From the NCBI GenBank assembly GCA_963813435.1, contig CAWEYY010000003.1, positions 1,530,957 to 1,594,956 on the forward strand: a stretch of 64,000 nt of DNA, in the 5' to 3' direction. The DNA is from AC-32 sp963813435. Lineage in GTDB: Bacteria > Actinomycetota > Thermoleophilia > Gaiellales > Gaiellaceae. The translations under genes and the position numbers were made by a program. The notes under the pieces are model-generated. The model was not told the DNA's origin. It made no database searches and saw nothing but the letters and a program-made list of their open reading frames with translations. Of this stretch, positions 27,546 through 36,807 are shown one piece after another (within the stretch, counting starts at the first letter, position 1; every line of letters starts with the position of its first letter).

Positions 27546-29236
27546 CGGGATCGGCGACCGCTGCCGGCAACCCGTTTGGCGTCACCGTGGTCAGGTTCCA
27601 GCACGGAACGACGCCCGCCGAGATGCGCGCGTCGGTCAACGCCGCGGGCGCCGTCGTCGTCGCGGATCTGAGCGAGGTGGACGCGATGGCGGTCGTGCCG
27701 CGCTCGAGCGGCTTCCTCGCGCGCGTGAACCGTGACTCGGACGTGACGTCCGCGTTCCCGGACATGCTGCTCAGCAACAACCACCGCGAACGGGGCGGCC
27801 ACGACTTCTCGAGAGCGCCCGACTTCGACTGGCATCCAGGCAGAGACTTCCCCGACCCCTGGCACGACTTCCCCTCCTTCCTCGGCGTCACCAACCCCGA
27901 GGGCATCCTCCAGTGGGACGACAACCGGATGAACGTCCCCTCCGCTTGGAAGAAGACGACCGGCGACCACGGCGTCGTCGTGGCCGTCGTGGACACGGGC
28001 GTCGAGGCGCAGCATCGCGAGCTGAGGGACCAGCTGGCCAACAGGCTCGGCGGCAACTTCGTCGACTGCGACGACCTGCAGGCCATGGTCGACGCGGGAC
28101 TGATCGACCCGTCCTCGCTGCGTGACTGCCGCAACACCGACTTCGAGGGCCACGGCACCTGGGTCGCGAGCCGGATCGCCGGCGACGCGAACGGCTTCGC
28201 CTCAAACGGCGTCGCTCCCGGCGTGCGCGTCGCCTCGTACAAGGTTCTCGCGGCCGGCCTCGGCGGGCTGACGAGCTGGATCGTCTCCGGAATCGTGGAC
28301 GCGTGCTCCTCGCGCGACGTCGACATCGTGAACATGTCGTTCGGCGGCTTCCTCGACCCGTCGAACCCGGACGACCAGCAGGTCTACCTCCTGCTCAGCG
28401 ATGTCATGGACTACTGCCGCGCGCACGGGATTGCGCTCTTCTCGTCGGCCGGCAACGAGCATGTCCGGATCGACCGCGTCGACATGGCGCTCGGCGACGA
28501 GGCGCTCGAGGGCGTCGGCCAGGTCACCTACGGCCCCGAGGGGTTCGCGACGGCTACGCCCGGCGACCCCGACCTCGCGAACTACGACCTGCGCGGGTTG
28601 CTTGAAGTTCCGGCAGGGCTCCCCGGAGTGACGATGGTTTCAGCCACCGCAAACGCGATCGGCGCAGCGCCGGCAGACGTCCCGCTGCGCTGGCGCAAGC
28701 ACGTGGGCGCGCGTGACCAGCTCGCCTACTACTCGAACTACGGCTCGCGCGTCGACCTCGCCGCACCGGGCGGCGCGCGCCGGTACGAGATCCCGCTCTA
28801 CGACGGTGGCGACGGCGACATCCTCTACGGCGGCTGGGGCTCGTTCGGCGCCCTGGCGGCCCGCGGGCTCATCTGCACCGACCCCTACGAGGCCGCTCTG
28901 TTCAACTCCGCGTGCTTCAAGCTCGCCGGGCAGGGCTTCGGCTGGCTCCAGGGAACATCCCAGGCCGCTCCGAACGCGGCAGGTGTCGCGGCGCTCGTGC
29001 TCTCGGCCCGCAGGAACCTTCGGAACCGCCCCGACGCGCTCGTCGCGCGGCTCCAGGACACCGCGCGCACGCGGCTGACCAACTGGATGGGCCCGAACGA
29101 CGCGGACAACCTCGCCCCGGCCCTCGACGGCACGCCGTGCTTCAACGGGTTCTGCCACCTCGATCAATCAGATCCGATCGACTTCTCTGACGCCTACGGC
29201 GCAGGGATCGTCGACGCCGGCGCCGCAGTCCGCTAG
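27521..29236 (+). CDS. Secreted subtilisin-family serine protease (S8)
   Basis: The catalytic triad is complete: VVVAVVDTGVE (Asp, about residue 157), DFEGHGTWVASRIAG (His, about 210) and QGTSQAAPNAAGVAALVL (Ser, about 477); the oxyanion Asn is in FSSAGNEH. A prodomain-like part (GTTPAEMRASVNAAGAVVVADLSEVDAMAVVP) precedes it. GTG at 27521 gives a truncated signal peptide without its positive N-end; the frame is also open back to 27365 but that part is a shadow. The true export signal may be that of the upstream out-of-frame copy. Extracellular protein degradation is the likely role. Confidence 0.88.
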   Translation: MLGAALAVAGSATAAGNPFGVTVVRFQHGTTPAEMRASVNAAGAVVVADLSEVDAMAVVPRSSGFLARVNRDSDVTSAFPDMLLSNNHRERGGHDFSRAPDFDWHPGRDFPDPWHDFPSFLGVTNPEGILQWDDNRMNVPSAWKKTTGDHGVVVAVVDTGVEAQHRELRDQLANRLGGNFVDCDDLQAMVDAGLIDPSSLRDCRNTDFEGHGTWVASRIAGDANGFASNGVAPGVRVASYKVLAAGLGGLTSWIVSGIVDACSSRDVDIVNMSFGGFLDPSNPDDQQVYLLLSDVMDYCRAHGIALFSSAGNEHVRIDRVDMALGDEALEGVGQVTYGPEGFATATPGDPDLANYDLRGLLEVPAGLPGVTMVSATANAIGAAPADVPLRWRKHVGARDQLAYYSNYGSRVDLAAPGGARRYEIPLYDGGDGDILYGGWGSFGALAARGLICTDPYEAALFNSACFKLAGQGFGWLQGTSQAAPNAAGVAALVLSARRNLRNRPDALVARLQDTARTRLTNWMGPNDADNLAPALDGTPCFNGFCHLDQSDPIDFSDAYGAGIVDAGAAVR

Positions 29237-29285
29237 CAGAGCTTCACGCCCTCATGCGTGAGCGGTCTCGTAGGCCGCACCCCGC

Positions 29286-29315
29286 TTGACTTTCTGATCT
29301 AGAGAGGCATATAAA
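29286..29315 (+). promoter_or_regulatory. Strong sigma-70-like promoter
   Basis: TTGACT (29286-29291), an 18-bp spacer and TATAAA (29310-29315) form one of the best promoter matches in the window, in an AT-rich pocket. Transcription would start near 29322, giving a very short leader before the ATG at 29336. Confidence 0.65.
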
Positions 29316-29335
29316 CGTCCGTCTGCCTTCAGTTT

Positions 29336-29569
29336 ATGCCTGAGCGCACTGGTACACCCAACGAGAACGGCAAGGACCCGATCGCGGTCGAGCTCGGCCG
29401 TCGTGGTGGTCTCAAGGGTGGGAAGGCGCGGGCCGCCAAGATGACGAAAGAGGAGCGCTCCGAGAGTGCTCGCAAGGCGGCGCAGGCTCGCTGGGCCAAG
29501 CAAGGCGGCCAGGGCTTGGGGAGAGACAACGACGAGAACAGGCGTATCCGTCAGTTAGGGGGAGGAGAG
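29336..29569 (+). CDS. Basic GGKARA/ARKAAQARW-type module, open into the next gene
   Basis: Behind the strong promoter the frame reads DPIAVELGRRGGLKGGKARA then TKEERSESARKAAQARWAK, the pattern of small basic proteins with a GGKARA turn and a helix ending in ARW, usually encoded alone. Here no stop codon occurs, so the frame continues for about 22 residues of linker-like sequence into the membrane-anchored propeller protein. Either it is a cytoplasmic N-terminal domain of a fusion, or a separate small gene that has lost its stop. There is no Shine-Dalgarno before ATG 29336. Confidence 0.5.
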
Positions 29570-32500
29570 ATGACTCGAGTTCGTGTGGGAGCCGTGACGG
29601 CGATCTTCGTGCTGGCCGTAGCGCTCACCCTGTTCCTGGTCTTGCTGGCCGGGAGATCGACAGGCCCCGGCGCAGCCGTGGTGCCGAAGAACGGCGGCTC
29701 CGAGGAGACCGCGGCGGCGAAGGCAGGCCTTGGGCCAACCAGCTACGAGGCCTTCCTGTCGGCGATGCGCACGTATCCGGCGAAGTCGATCTCGCCGGTG
29801 ATCGTGAAGCGGGCGAAGACGACCTTCGCGAGGATCGCGAAGGCCGATGCCCGCCGCATCCACCGCGGCCGCACGTTCCTGTGGGACAGCAACACGTGGA
29901 AGCTGTACGGCCCGCGCGTGCACGCGACCGAGCCGGGGGTGATCTCCTTCTCCGGGGCGACGAACAACACCGCGAGCCGTACGCCGATGGTCGTCGCCGA
30001 TCCGGACTGCACGGCTCACAAGTGCCGACTCTGGGCCGGTGTCTCCGGCGGCGGCGTCTGGATGACCGAGAACGCCACTGTTCCGGATCCCGTGTGGAAG
30101 CAGATGAGCCCCGAGGATCTCGACCAGAACTCGGTCGGGACGCTCGTGCTCGTGCCCGGTGACAAGCATGGCAAGCACTGGAGCAACCACGACAACGGGA
30201 ACGACGACGACACGCTCTACCTCGGGACGGGCGAACCGAATCGCTGCTCGTCCGGTTGCGAGGCCGGCGTCGGTATCTACAAGTCGACCGACGGCGGGGA
30301 GCACTGGAAGAAGCTCAAGGACAAGTGCGTCAGCAACGCGACGTACACGTGCGTGAACGCGGGCATCGACGCCTTCCTCGGTCGCGCGATCAGCGCGATC
30401 GTGGTCGACCCGAAGAACGGCAAGCACCTCCTGGTCGGGTCGGCGCAGGCCGTCCGCGGCCTCTCGCACGTGATCGGCGCCGGCGGGACCACCCGCGTGG
30501 AGCCCGGTGCAAACGAGCCGGGGCTCTACGAGTCGTGGGACGGCGGCAACACGTTCACGGAGGTCTGGGACGGCGCCAAGCCCGACCCGGGCCCACAGTC
30601 GTTCGGTGTCACGGATGTCGGGCTCGACCCGCTCAATCCGGGCACGGTCTACGTGGGCGCCTTCGACGCGGGTGTCTGGCGACGTGATGCCGGCGCTTCC
30701 GCAACGGCGTTCAACCAGGTCTTCGCGGCGCAGTTCAACCAGGGCGCGGGGATCGACAGGCCGATGTTCGATCTGACGGTCAAGAACCTGCACACGCGGA
30801 TCTACCTGACCGAAGGCACGCAGAACGGTGGCGGCATCGCCGGTCCGCTGGCGTCGAACTTCTGGCGCATCGACAACGCCAACCAGCCGGCGGCGACGCT
30901 GCTTGCGTCCCAGACGCTTCCCTGCGCTCCGCCGGATCCGACGAGCCACACGTTCCCGGCCAACTACAACGGCTGGACCTGCCTGACCTCGAACGCGACA
31001 GGCAACCCGTACTTCGCCACGGACGACTTCTGCACGGGTCAGTGCTGGTACGACCAGGACGTCTACTCGCCGGACGGGAAGCCAGACACCGTCTACGTGA
31101 TCGGGTCGTACGAGTACGGCGAGCTTCCGTGCAGCACGAAGGGTGTCGGCTGCGGGAACGGTCGTTCCAACGGTCGGGCCGTGCTCTACTCGGACACCGC
31201 GGGTGATCCGGACGGCGCGGTGTCGGGTGCCGGCAACATGCGCACCTTCACCGACCTGACGTACGACGCACAGGACAACCCGGCGCCGTGGTGCGCCTAT
31301 GCGCCGTACTTCGACCAGGGATGCAGCAACGCACCGAACGCGATCCATCCCGACCAGCACGAGGTCGTGATCAACCCCGGCAATTCCACCCAGATCTTCG
31401 AGGGATCGGACGGCGGGATGATCAGGACGAGCGGGACATTCGCGGACACCTCGGCGCAGTGCGACAACCCGTTCCGCAACGGCGGAACGCCGTTGCCGAC
31501 GACGTCCGGCAGCTACCTGGCCTGTAAGCGGCTGCTCTCGCGGGTCCCGGTTGAGCTCAGCCACATCGACAAGAAGCTGAGCAGCACGCTGCAGTTCATC
31601 GGCGTGTCGATCAACCCGTCCAAGTCGTGCGAGGTCATGGCCGGGACGCAGGACAACAGCACCTGGTCGAACCTCAACGACTGCAACAGGAACACCTGGC
31701 CGCAGATCATCTACGGCGACGGCGGGAACGCCGGGTACGACGCGACGGAGCCGACGTGGCGCTTCAACGAGTTCACGGGCGGCTTCAGCGACTCGAACTT
31801 CAAGAACGGCGATCCCGAGAGGTGGGTGATCTCCTCTGCTCCGATCGTGAACAGCGGTGAGAACCCCGCGTTCTACTGGCCGCAGGTCAGCGACCCGAAC
31901 CCGGTCCCGGGCACGCACCCGATCTTCTCGGGCGCGAGGCACGTCTGGCGGACCCTGGCCTTCGGAGCCGGCCATGCCGGTGCCGTGCCGCAGGACACGA
32001 CTCCCGACATCGCCTTCTATGAGGCGAACTGCGCGGAGTTCGTCACCTCGGGTGCGCAGGTCGGCTGCGGTGACTACCGGCCGCTCGGCGGCCCGTACTG
32101 CGACGGCGTCGCCAGCACGCCGGATCCGTCGTGCATCAACCAGCCTGGCGACCTGGCCGGGACGGTGTACGGGACCGATCGAGCCGGCGGCGTGATCTCG
32201 TGGATCGCGCGTGACGGCGCCGACCACGGCACGCTCTGGGCCGCAACCGGAGCCGGACGCATCTTCGTGACGCACAACGCGGATGCGAGCGACCCAGCCA
32301 CGGTCACGTGGCACCGGATAGACAGCTCCACGTCGGGAAGCTCACCGACGCGGTACCCGAGCAGCATCTACGTCGACCCGGATCACCCGGATCACGCGTG
32401 GGTCAGCTACTCGGGCTACAACGCCGTCACGCCGGCGACTCCCGGCCACGTGTTCAGCGTCTGGGAGAACGGCTCCGCTCCTGGTTCGGGCACCTTCACG

Positions 32501-32812
32501 AACCTGAACGTGGAGAGCGGCGCCTCGGCGTTCCCGACGCCGTTCTCGGACGGCGACCTACCGGTGAGCGACGTCGTCCGTGACGACGCGACCCACACGC
32601 TGTACGTCGGAACGGACTTCGGCGTCCTTCGCGGGAACCACGACGGAGCGTCGTGGCACACCATGAGGGGCATGCCGAACTACGAGATCATGCACCTCGC
32701 GATCCAGCCCTCCAACAGGGAGCCGACGTGCACGGGGCACGGCTACTGCAAGCGCCTCCTGTACGCCGCGACGCACTCGCAGGGCATCTGGAGGATGAAC
32801 CTGAGCCACTAA
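29570..32812 (+). CDS. Membrane-anchored extracellular propeller protein (VPS10/BNR-like)
   Basis: ATG at 29570 follows GGGGGAGGAG. The 1080-aa product opens with a single membrane helix (GAVTAIFVLAVALTLFLVLLAG) and is otherwise extracellular. Asp-box-like motifs recur (STDGGEHWKKL, SWDGGNTF, NHDGASWHT), with propeller blades ending in phrases like DPLNPGTVYVGAFDAGVWR and DDATHTLYVGTDFGVLRG. This matches large photosystem-stability/VPS10-like propellers of soil bacteria. Many cysteines suggest disulfides. The catalytic role is unknown; neighbours are secreted proteases. The in-frame upstream module could extend it to 1158 aa. Confidence 0.82.
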   Translation: MTRVRVGAVTAIFVLAVALTLFLVLLAGRSTGPGAAVVPKNGGSEETAAAKAGLGPTSYEAFLSAMRTYPAKSISPVIVKRAKTTFARIAKADARRIHRGRTFLWDSNTWKLYGPRVHATEPGVISFSGATNNTASRTPMVVADPDCTAHKCRLWAGVSGGGVWMTENATVPDPVWKQMSPEDLDQNSVGTLVLVPGDKHGKHWSNHDNGNDDDTLYLGTGEPNRCSSGCEAGVGIYKSTDGGEHWKKLKDKCVSNATYTCVNAGIDAFLGRAISAIVVDPKNGKHLLVGSAQAVRGLSHVIGAGGTTRVEPGANEPGLYESWDGGNTFTEVWDGAKPDPGPQSFGVTDVGLDPLNPGTVYVGAFDAGVWRRDAGASATAFNQVFAAQFNQGAGIDRPMFDLTVKNLHTRIYLTEGTQNGGGIAGPLASNFWRIDNANQPAATLLASQTLPCAPPDPTSHTFPANYNGWTCLTSNATGNPYFATDDFCTGQCWYDQDVYSPDGKPDTVYVIGSYEYGELPCSTKGVGCGNGRSNGRAVLYSDTAGDPDGAVSGAGNMRTFTDLTYDAQDNPAPWCAYAPYFDQGCSNAPNAIHPDQHEVVINPGNSTQIFEGSDGGMIRTSGTFADTSAQCDNPFRNGGTPLPTTSGSYLACKRLLSRVPVELSHIDKKLSSTLQFIGVSINPSKSCEVMAGTQDNSTWSNLNDCNRNTWPQIIYGDGGNAGYDATEPTWRFNEFTGGFSDSNFKNGDPERWVISSAPIVNSGENPAFYWPQVSDPNPVPGTHPIFSGARHVWRTLAFGAGHAGAVPQDTTPDIAFYEANCAEFVTSGAQVGCGDYRPLGGPYCDGVASTPDPSCINQPGDLAGTVYGTDRAGGVISWIARDGADHGTLWAATGAGRIFVTHNADASDPATVTWHRIDSSTSGSSPTRYPSSIYVDPDHPDHAWVSYSGYNAVTPATPGHVFSVWENGSAPGSGTFTNLNVESGASAFPTPFSDGDLPVSDVVRDDATHTLYVGTDFGVLRGNHDGASWHTMRGMPNYEIMHLAIQPSNREPTCTGHGYCKRLLYAATHSQGIWRMNLSH

Positions 32813-32836
32813 ACCAGGCCGCACCCAGCAGGCCGT

Positions 32837-32866
32837 GGAGAGGGCCGCCTCCGGGCGGCCCTCTCC
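32837..32866 (+). terminator. Intrinsic terminator hairpin
   Basis: A perfect 13-bp stem, GGAGAGGGCCGCC with GGCGGCCCTCTCC, and a TCCG tetraloop start 24 bp after the propeller gene. The downstream strand is only mildly T-rich. Confidence 0.75.
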
Positions 32867-32887
32867 ATGTCCGCACACGGGTCGTGC

Positions 32888-32916
32888 TTGACATTCCTCG
32901 ATATCGGTTTCAGGAT
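32888..32916 (+). promoter_or_regulatory. Sigma-70-like promoter for the M36 peptidase
   Basis: A consensus -35, TTGACA (32888-32893), is followed after 17 bp by CAGGAT (32911-32916), 52 bp before the ATG. It lies directly after the upstream terminator, so the peptidase gene is its own transcription unit. Confidence 0.55.
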
Positions 32917-32968
32917 CGCAACCCTGGCGCGCTGTCCCTGGACAGCGTCTACAAAGAAGGGGGAGAGC

Positions 32969-35900
32969 ATGAGGTGCAGGCAGTTGCTGCTGCGAGCCTT
33001 TATGGCCGTGGCCGCACTCACTCTCGTCTTCGCTGGCCCGAGCTTCGGAGTGCGCGGGGCGCCGACATCACACGGCAACCTGCGCGACTTCGTCCGGTCA
33101 GTGGCGAAAGGACCATCGGCCGCTCAACGAGCGGCGGTCGCCAAGCTCCACGCGAAGGCGACGTACAACTCCTACGGAACGCCGTCGACCCTCATGCGTC
33201 CCGGCGGGTACCTCGCCAAGCACGCGACCGGAGCGACGGCGGCAGGCGCCGCGAAGTACTGGCTCTCGAAGAACAAAGTCATCTTCCGGTTGGCTTCGGT
33301 CAGGAGCCTTCAGCTCCAGGCCGACTCGAAGCTCATCGGGAGCACCGGTCACGCGGTCACGTTCCGGCAGACCTTCGGCCAGCTCAAGGCGCTCGACGGC
33401 GCCGGGCTCGTGACCGTCGGCCTGCGCGGGAGCAAGACCAAGGGCTGGAAGATCGCGTACGTCTCCTCGAGCGTGATCGGCTCCGTTCCGCTCAAGGGCC
33501 ACACCAGGCTCTCCGCGCCGCAGGCGTGGGTGCAGGCGGCCCGCAGCGGCGGGATCGAGCGCTCGGTGGTCAACGTGAAGGGCGTGAAGGTCGCCCGCGG
33601 CTGGACGAACCTCAAGGTGGCCGGCCTGCGTGACATGCAGCGGATCAAGCGGGGCGCGTTCCCGCAGGGCCGCCAGGCCGTGCCGGCCTACGAGGCGATC
33701 GTGCTCGACAGCAAGGCATCGACTGCGTACAACGTGATCGTCGACGCCCGCAACGGCTCGATCCTCAGCCGGACGAGCCTGGTCGACAACCTCGCCGGCG
33801 GCGGCAAGCACTTCAACGCCGTCCAGACGTTCAACTTCAGCGGTACCATGCCCGCCACCGACGGTGCGTGTGACGTCAAGCAGGGCCCGTACACGGTCGG
33901 CCCGGGCGTCCGCGCGCTGGACGGCTTCGCGGCCGCGACGGTTCCGACCAACGACGTTGTCCTCAACCTCTACTTCGGGACGACGCGGATCGTGCAGGCC
34001 GACACGCTGTTCTCGCCGGAGCAGTTCCACTACGAGCCGGCCGGCGGCGTGCCGCAAGGCGACTACTTCATGGAGGTCTGCGACTTCCCCGACGGCGCTG
34101 CCTGGCAGGAGCCGCGCACGTATACGGGTCACCTGACCCTCGACGACTCGCCTCCTCCGGCGCCGTACCTGGCGCGCTGGCAGGCGTTCCCTGCCAACCC
34201 ACCACTGGCGACGCTGCCCTTCTACCCGTGGCAGAACCCGAGCACCGACACCCGGCAGATGTTCTGCTGGCGGGCCTCCGCGGGCTGCGACATCGTCACC
34301 GGCAATCTGGCCTCGAGGGCACCCTGGGACTTCGACCTGAAGGCCAATGCCTCCACGTTCACTACCAGGGGCAACAACAACCTCGCGGCCACGTCCTGGA
34401 CGAACGACACGGTCCCGAGCGCGCCGCAGTTCATGCCGACGAGCACGGGCCGCGACTACTCGTTCTCGTGGACGAACAACTGGAACACGAGGCAGTGCGC
34501 AGTCGCCCTGCCCGCACCGGTTCCGGGCTCGACCTACGACGACAGTGCCGCGGCGGTGAACCTGTTCGTGATGCACAACCGCATGCACGACTTCGCGTAC
34601 TACCTCGGGTTCACGGAGCAGAACTTCAACGCGCAGGCCAGCAACTTCGGCCTCACGGAGCTCCGGCAGGAGAACGACCCGCTCGTGGGAGACGTGCAGT
34701 CGGGGGCGGCAACGCCCACACGTGACAACGCGAACATGATCACGCTTCCGGACGGCGCTTCATCGATCACGAACATGTACTTCTGGCAGCCGCTCGCAGG
34801 CTCGTTCTACGCACCCTGCGTCGACGGCGACTACGACTCGAGCGTGATTGCCCATGAGTACACCCACATGATCGAGAACCGCATGATCGGGAAGGGTGCG
34901 AACCGCACCGGCTTCCACGCGGGCTCGATGGGCGAGGGGTTCGCTGACCTCGACGCGGCCGAGTACCTCAACGAGAACGGCTTCGTGCCGACCGACGGAG
35001 AGGACCCGTTTGTCGAGGGTGCGTATGCGACGGGCAACAAGGTGCACGGGATCCGCGACTACACGATGAGCTGGCCGCAGACCGGTGACTTCCCGACTCC
35101 GTCGACACAGCCGGCTGTCGATCCGCTCAACTTCTCCGACATCGGCTTCGACACGCCGGGCAACGAGGTTCACTCCGACGGAGAGATCTGGGTCGCGACG
35201 AACTTCTCGGTCCGGCAGGCGCTGGTGAACAAGTACAAGAAGGACTTCCCAGCGACCGATACCGACCTGCAGGCCGACTGCGCCGCCGGCGTGCTGCCTG
35301 CACAGAACTGCCCCGGCAACCGGCGCTGGATCCAGCTCGTGTACGACTCGATGCTGCTCGACCCGGTTGGCCCGACCATGCTGGACGCGCGCAACTCGAT
35401 GCTCGCGGCCGACATGCTCCGCTTCGGCGGCGCGAACCAGAAGGAGATCTGGGCAGCGTTCGCCATCCGCGGGATGGGACAGCTCGCGGCGGTTCACGCG
35501 AATGGCAACGCCGACACCGATCCGGTGCCGGACTTCGCGTCTCCGCTGGAGAAGAACACCGACGTCACGTTCGACCTTCGGGCGGACGCACCGGGCAAGC
35601 CGGCCGTCGTCGGCAAGGTGTACGTGGGCAACTTCGAGGCCCGCGTCACGCCGATCGCCGACACCGATCCGGCGACGCTCAACTCCGGCGTCGACATCAA
35701 CAAGGACGCGACCGCGTCGTTCACCCCCGGCAAGTACGACTTCCTTGCCGTAGCACCGGGGTACGGTTTCGTCCGCTTCAGTGCCAACATCGGCTCGAAT
35801 CAGGTCAAGACCATGCAGGTGGTCATGCCCACGAACTGGGCATCCGCCGCGGGAGGTGCCACGGCCACAGGTGACGGAACCGGCCAGGCTGCCCTGATCG

Positions 35901-36427
35901 ACGAGACCGAGGCGACCAACTGGTCTGCGGACGGCCGCGCCGCCGACGGCACCCTCTCCGGCATCGCCGGCAAGCAGGTGACCGTCGACCTGGCGGGGAC
36001 CGATCCCCAGCAGATCAGCCACGTCGAGGTCAGCGCAATGATCGGACCGGGCCAGAGCCGCTTCGCCGCTCTGCGTGGGTTCGAGGTCTGGGCGTGCAAC
36101 GCAGCGAAGGCGGATTGCTCCACCGACGCTGGGTACTCGCTCGTCTACACGAGCCCGGACGACGCCTTCCCAGGCGACGCGCCGCGCCCGAACGGGCCTC
36201 AGCTGATCATGCGGGACTTCAAGATCCCGAAGACCAAGGCCACGCATCTCAGGCTGCGGGTGCTGACCAATCAGTGCACCGGCGGCCCGGGATACCAGGG
36301 CGAGCAGGATGCGGAGCCGACCAGCGCCACGGATTGCGACACGAATGTGGCCGCGGCGTCGACTCGCAGGTTCGTCAGGGTGGCCGAGTTCGAGGCGTTC
36401 ACCTCCGACCCGACCCAGGGCGGCTAG
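32969..36427 (+). CDS. Secreted M36-family (fungalysin-like) zinc metallopeptidase
   Basis: The 1152-aa product begins after GGGGGAGAG with a signal peptide (AFMAVAALTLVFAGPSFG). A propeptide of the fungalysin/FTP type follows (AAGAAKYWLSKNKVIFRL, AYEAIVLDSKASTAYNVIVDARNGSILSR). The zinc site is HEYTHMIENR (about residues 628-637) with the third ligand in GSMGEGFADLDAAEY. After the peptidase domain come a carboxypeptidase-regulatory-like beta domain (about 880-950) and a discoidin-like C-terminal domain (RFVRVAEFEAF). It probably degrades extracellular protein and is bracketed by strong terminators. Confidence 0.9.
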   Translation: MRCRQLLLRAFMAVAALTLVFAGPSFGVRGAPTSHGNLRDFVRSVAKGPSAAQRAAVAKLHAKATYNSYGTPSTLMRPGGYLAKHATGATAAGAAKYWLSKNKVIFRLASVRSLQLQADSKLIGSTGHAVTFRQTFGQLKALDGAGLVTVGLRGSKTKGWKIAYVSSSVIGSVPLKGHTRLSAPQAWVQAARSGGIERSVVNVKGVKVARGWTNLKVAGLRDMQRIKRGAFPQGRQAVPAYEAIVLDSKASTAYNVIVDARNGSILSRTSLVDNLAGGGKHFNAVQTFNFSGTMPATDGACDVKQGPYTVGPGVRALDGFAAATVPTNDVVLNLYFGTTRIVQADTLFSPEQFHYEPAGGVPQGDYFMEVCDFPDGAAWQEPRTYTGHLTLDDSPPPAPYLARWQAFPANPPLATLPFYPWQNPSTDTRQMFCWRASAGCDIVTGNLASRAPWDFDLKANASTFTTRGNNNLAATSWTNDTVPSAPQFMPTSTGRDYSFSWTNNWNTRQCAVALPAPVPGSTYDDSAAAVNLFVMHNRMHDFAYYLGFTEQNFNAQASNFGLTELRQENDPLVGDVQSGAATPTRDNANMITLPDGASSITNMYFWQPLAGSFYAPCVDGDYDSSVIAHEYTHMIENRMIGKGANRTGFHAGSMGEGFADLDAAEYLNENGFVPTDGEDPFVEGAYATGNKVHGIRDYTMSWPQTGDFPTPSTQPAVDPLNFSDIGFDTPGNEVHSDGEIWVATNFSVRQALVNKYKKDFPATDTDLQADCAAGVLPAQNCPGNRRWIQLVYDSMLLDPVGPTMLDARNSMLAADMLRFGGANQKEIWAAFAIRGMGQLAAVHANGNADTDPVPDFASPLEKNTDVTFDLRADAPGKPAVVGKVYVGNFEARVTPIADTDPATLNSGVDINKDATASFTPGKYDFLAVAPGYGFVRFSANIGSNQVKTMQVVMPTNWASAAGGATATGDGTGQAALIDETEATNWSADGRAADGTLSGIAGKQVTVDLAGTDPQQISHVEVSAMIGPGQSRFAALRGFEVWACNAAKADCSTDAGYSLVYTSPDDAFPGDAPRPNGPQLIMRDFKIPKTKATHLRLRVLTNQCTGGPGYQGEQDAEPTSATDCDTNVAAASTRRFVRVAEFEAFTSDPTQGG

Positions 36428-36449
36428 GCGAGCCGAACTCAGGCAGGCA

Positions 36450-36479
36450 AGAGGGGGCCGGCGAGAGCCGGCCCCCTCT
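36450..36479. terminator. Bidirectional terminator between convergent genes
   Basis: A perfect 13-bp stem, AGAGGGGGCCGGC with GCCGGCCCCCTCT and a GAGA loop, lies between the M36 gene and the convergent small gene, whose stop codon overlaps its right arm. Confidence 0.75.
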
Positions 36480-36804
36480 ACTTGTGAAGGCAGGCGATCT
36501 CGGAGATCGTGAACGAGGCCCGGCTGCCGCGAGAGCCTCGGGCCACGACGGTTGGCCCCTCACACGCGCGCACGCGCTTGAACGTGACGACGAAGGAGCC
36601 GCGAGTGCTCGCGCGGAGCTTGCGGCCGACGCGCTTCGAGCCTGCGGTCACCTTGATCTGGACGCGCTCTCCGGGAACGAACCCCGTGCCCCTGACGCGC
36701 AGCGGGTTCCCGCTCGTCGGGACAAGGTGCGCCTGCCTGGTCGTGGTCGCGAGGGCGACCGGGACGAGCACGAGAGCGAGAGCGAGGACGAGGGCGGCTC
36801 GCAC
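36478..36804 (-). CDS. Small secreted protein with an Ig-like fold, function unknown
   Basis: The 108-aa product has a signal peptide (AALVLALALVLVPVALA) and a mature part reading NPLRVRGTGFVPGERVQIKVTAGSKRVGRKLRASTRGSFVVTFKRV, the strand pattern of a small IPT/TIG- or Ig-like beta sandwich ('GTGF.PGE.V' is typical). Two cysteines may form a disulfide. GTG start, 3 bp after lipA, so it is probably the tail of the lip operon transcript. Confidence 0.65.
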   Translation of the reverse strand: MRAALVLALALVLVPVALATTTRQAHLVPTSGNPLRVRGTGFVPGERVQIKVTAGSKRVGRKLRASTRGSFVVTFKRVRACEGPTVVARGSRGSRASFTISEIACLHK

Positions 36805-36807
36805 CGT

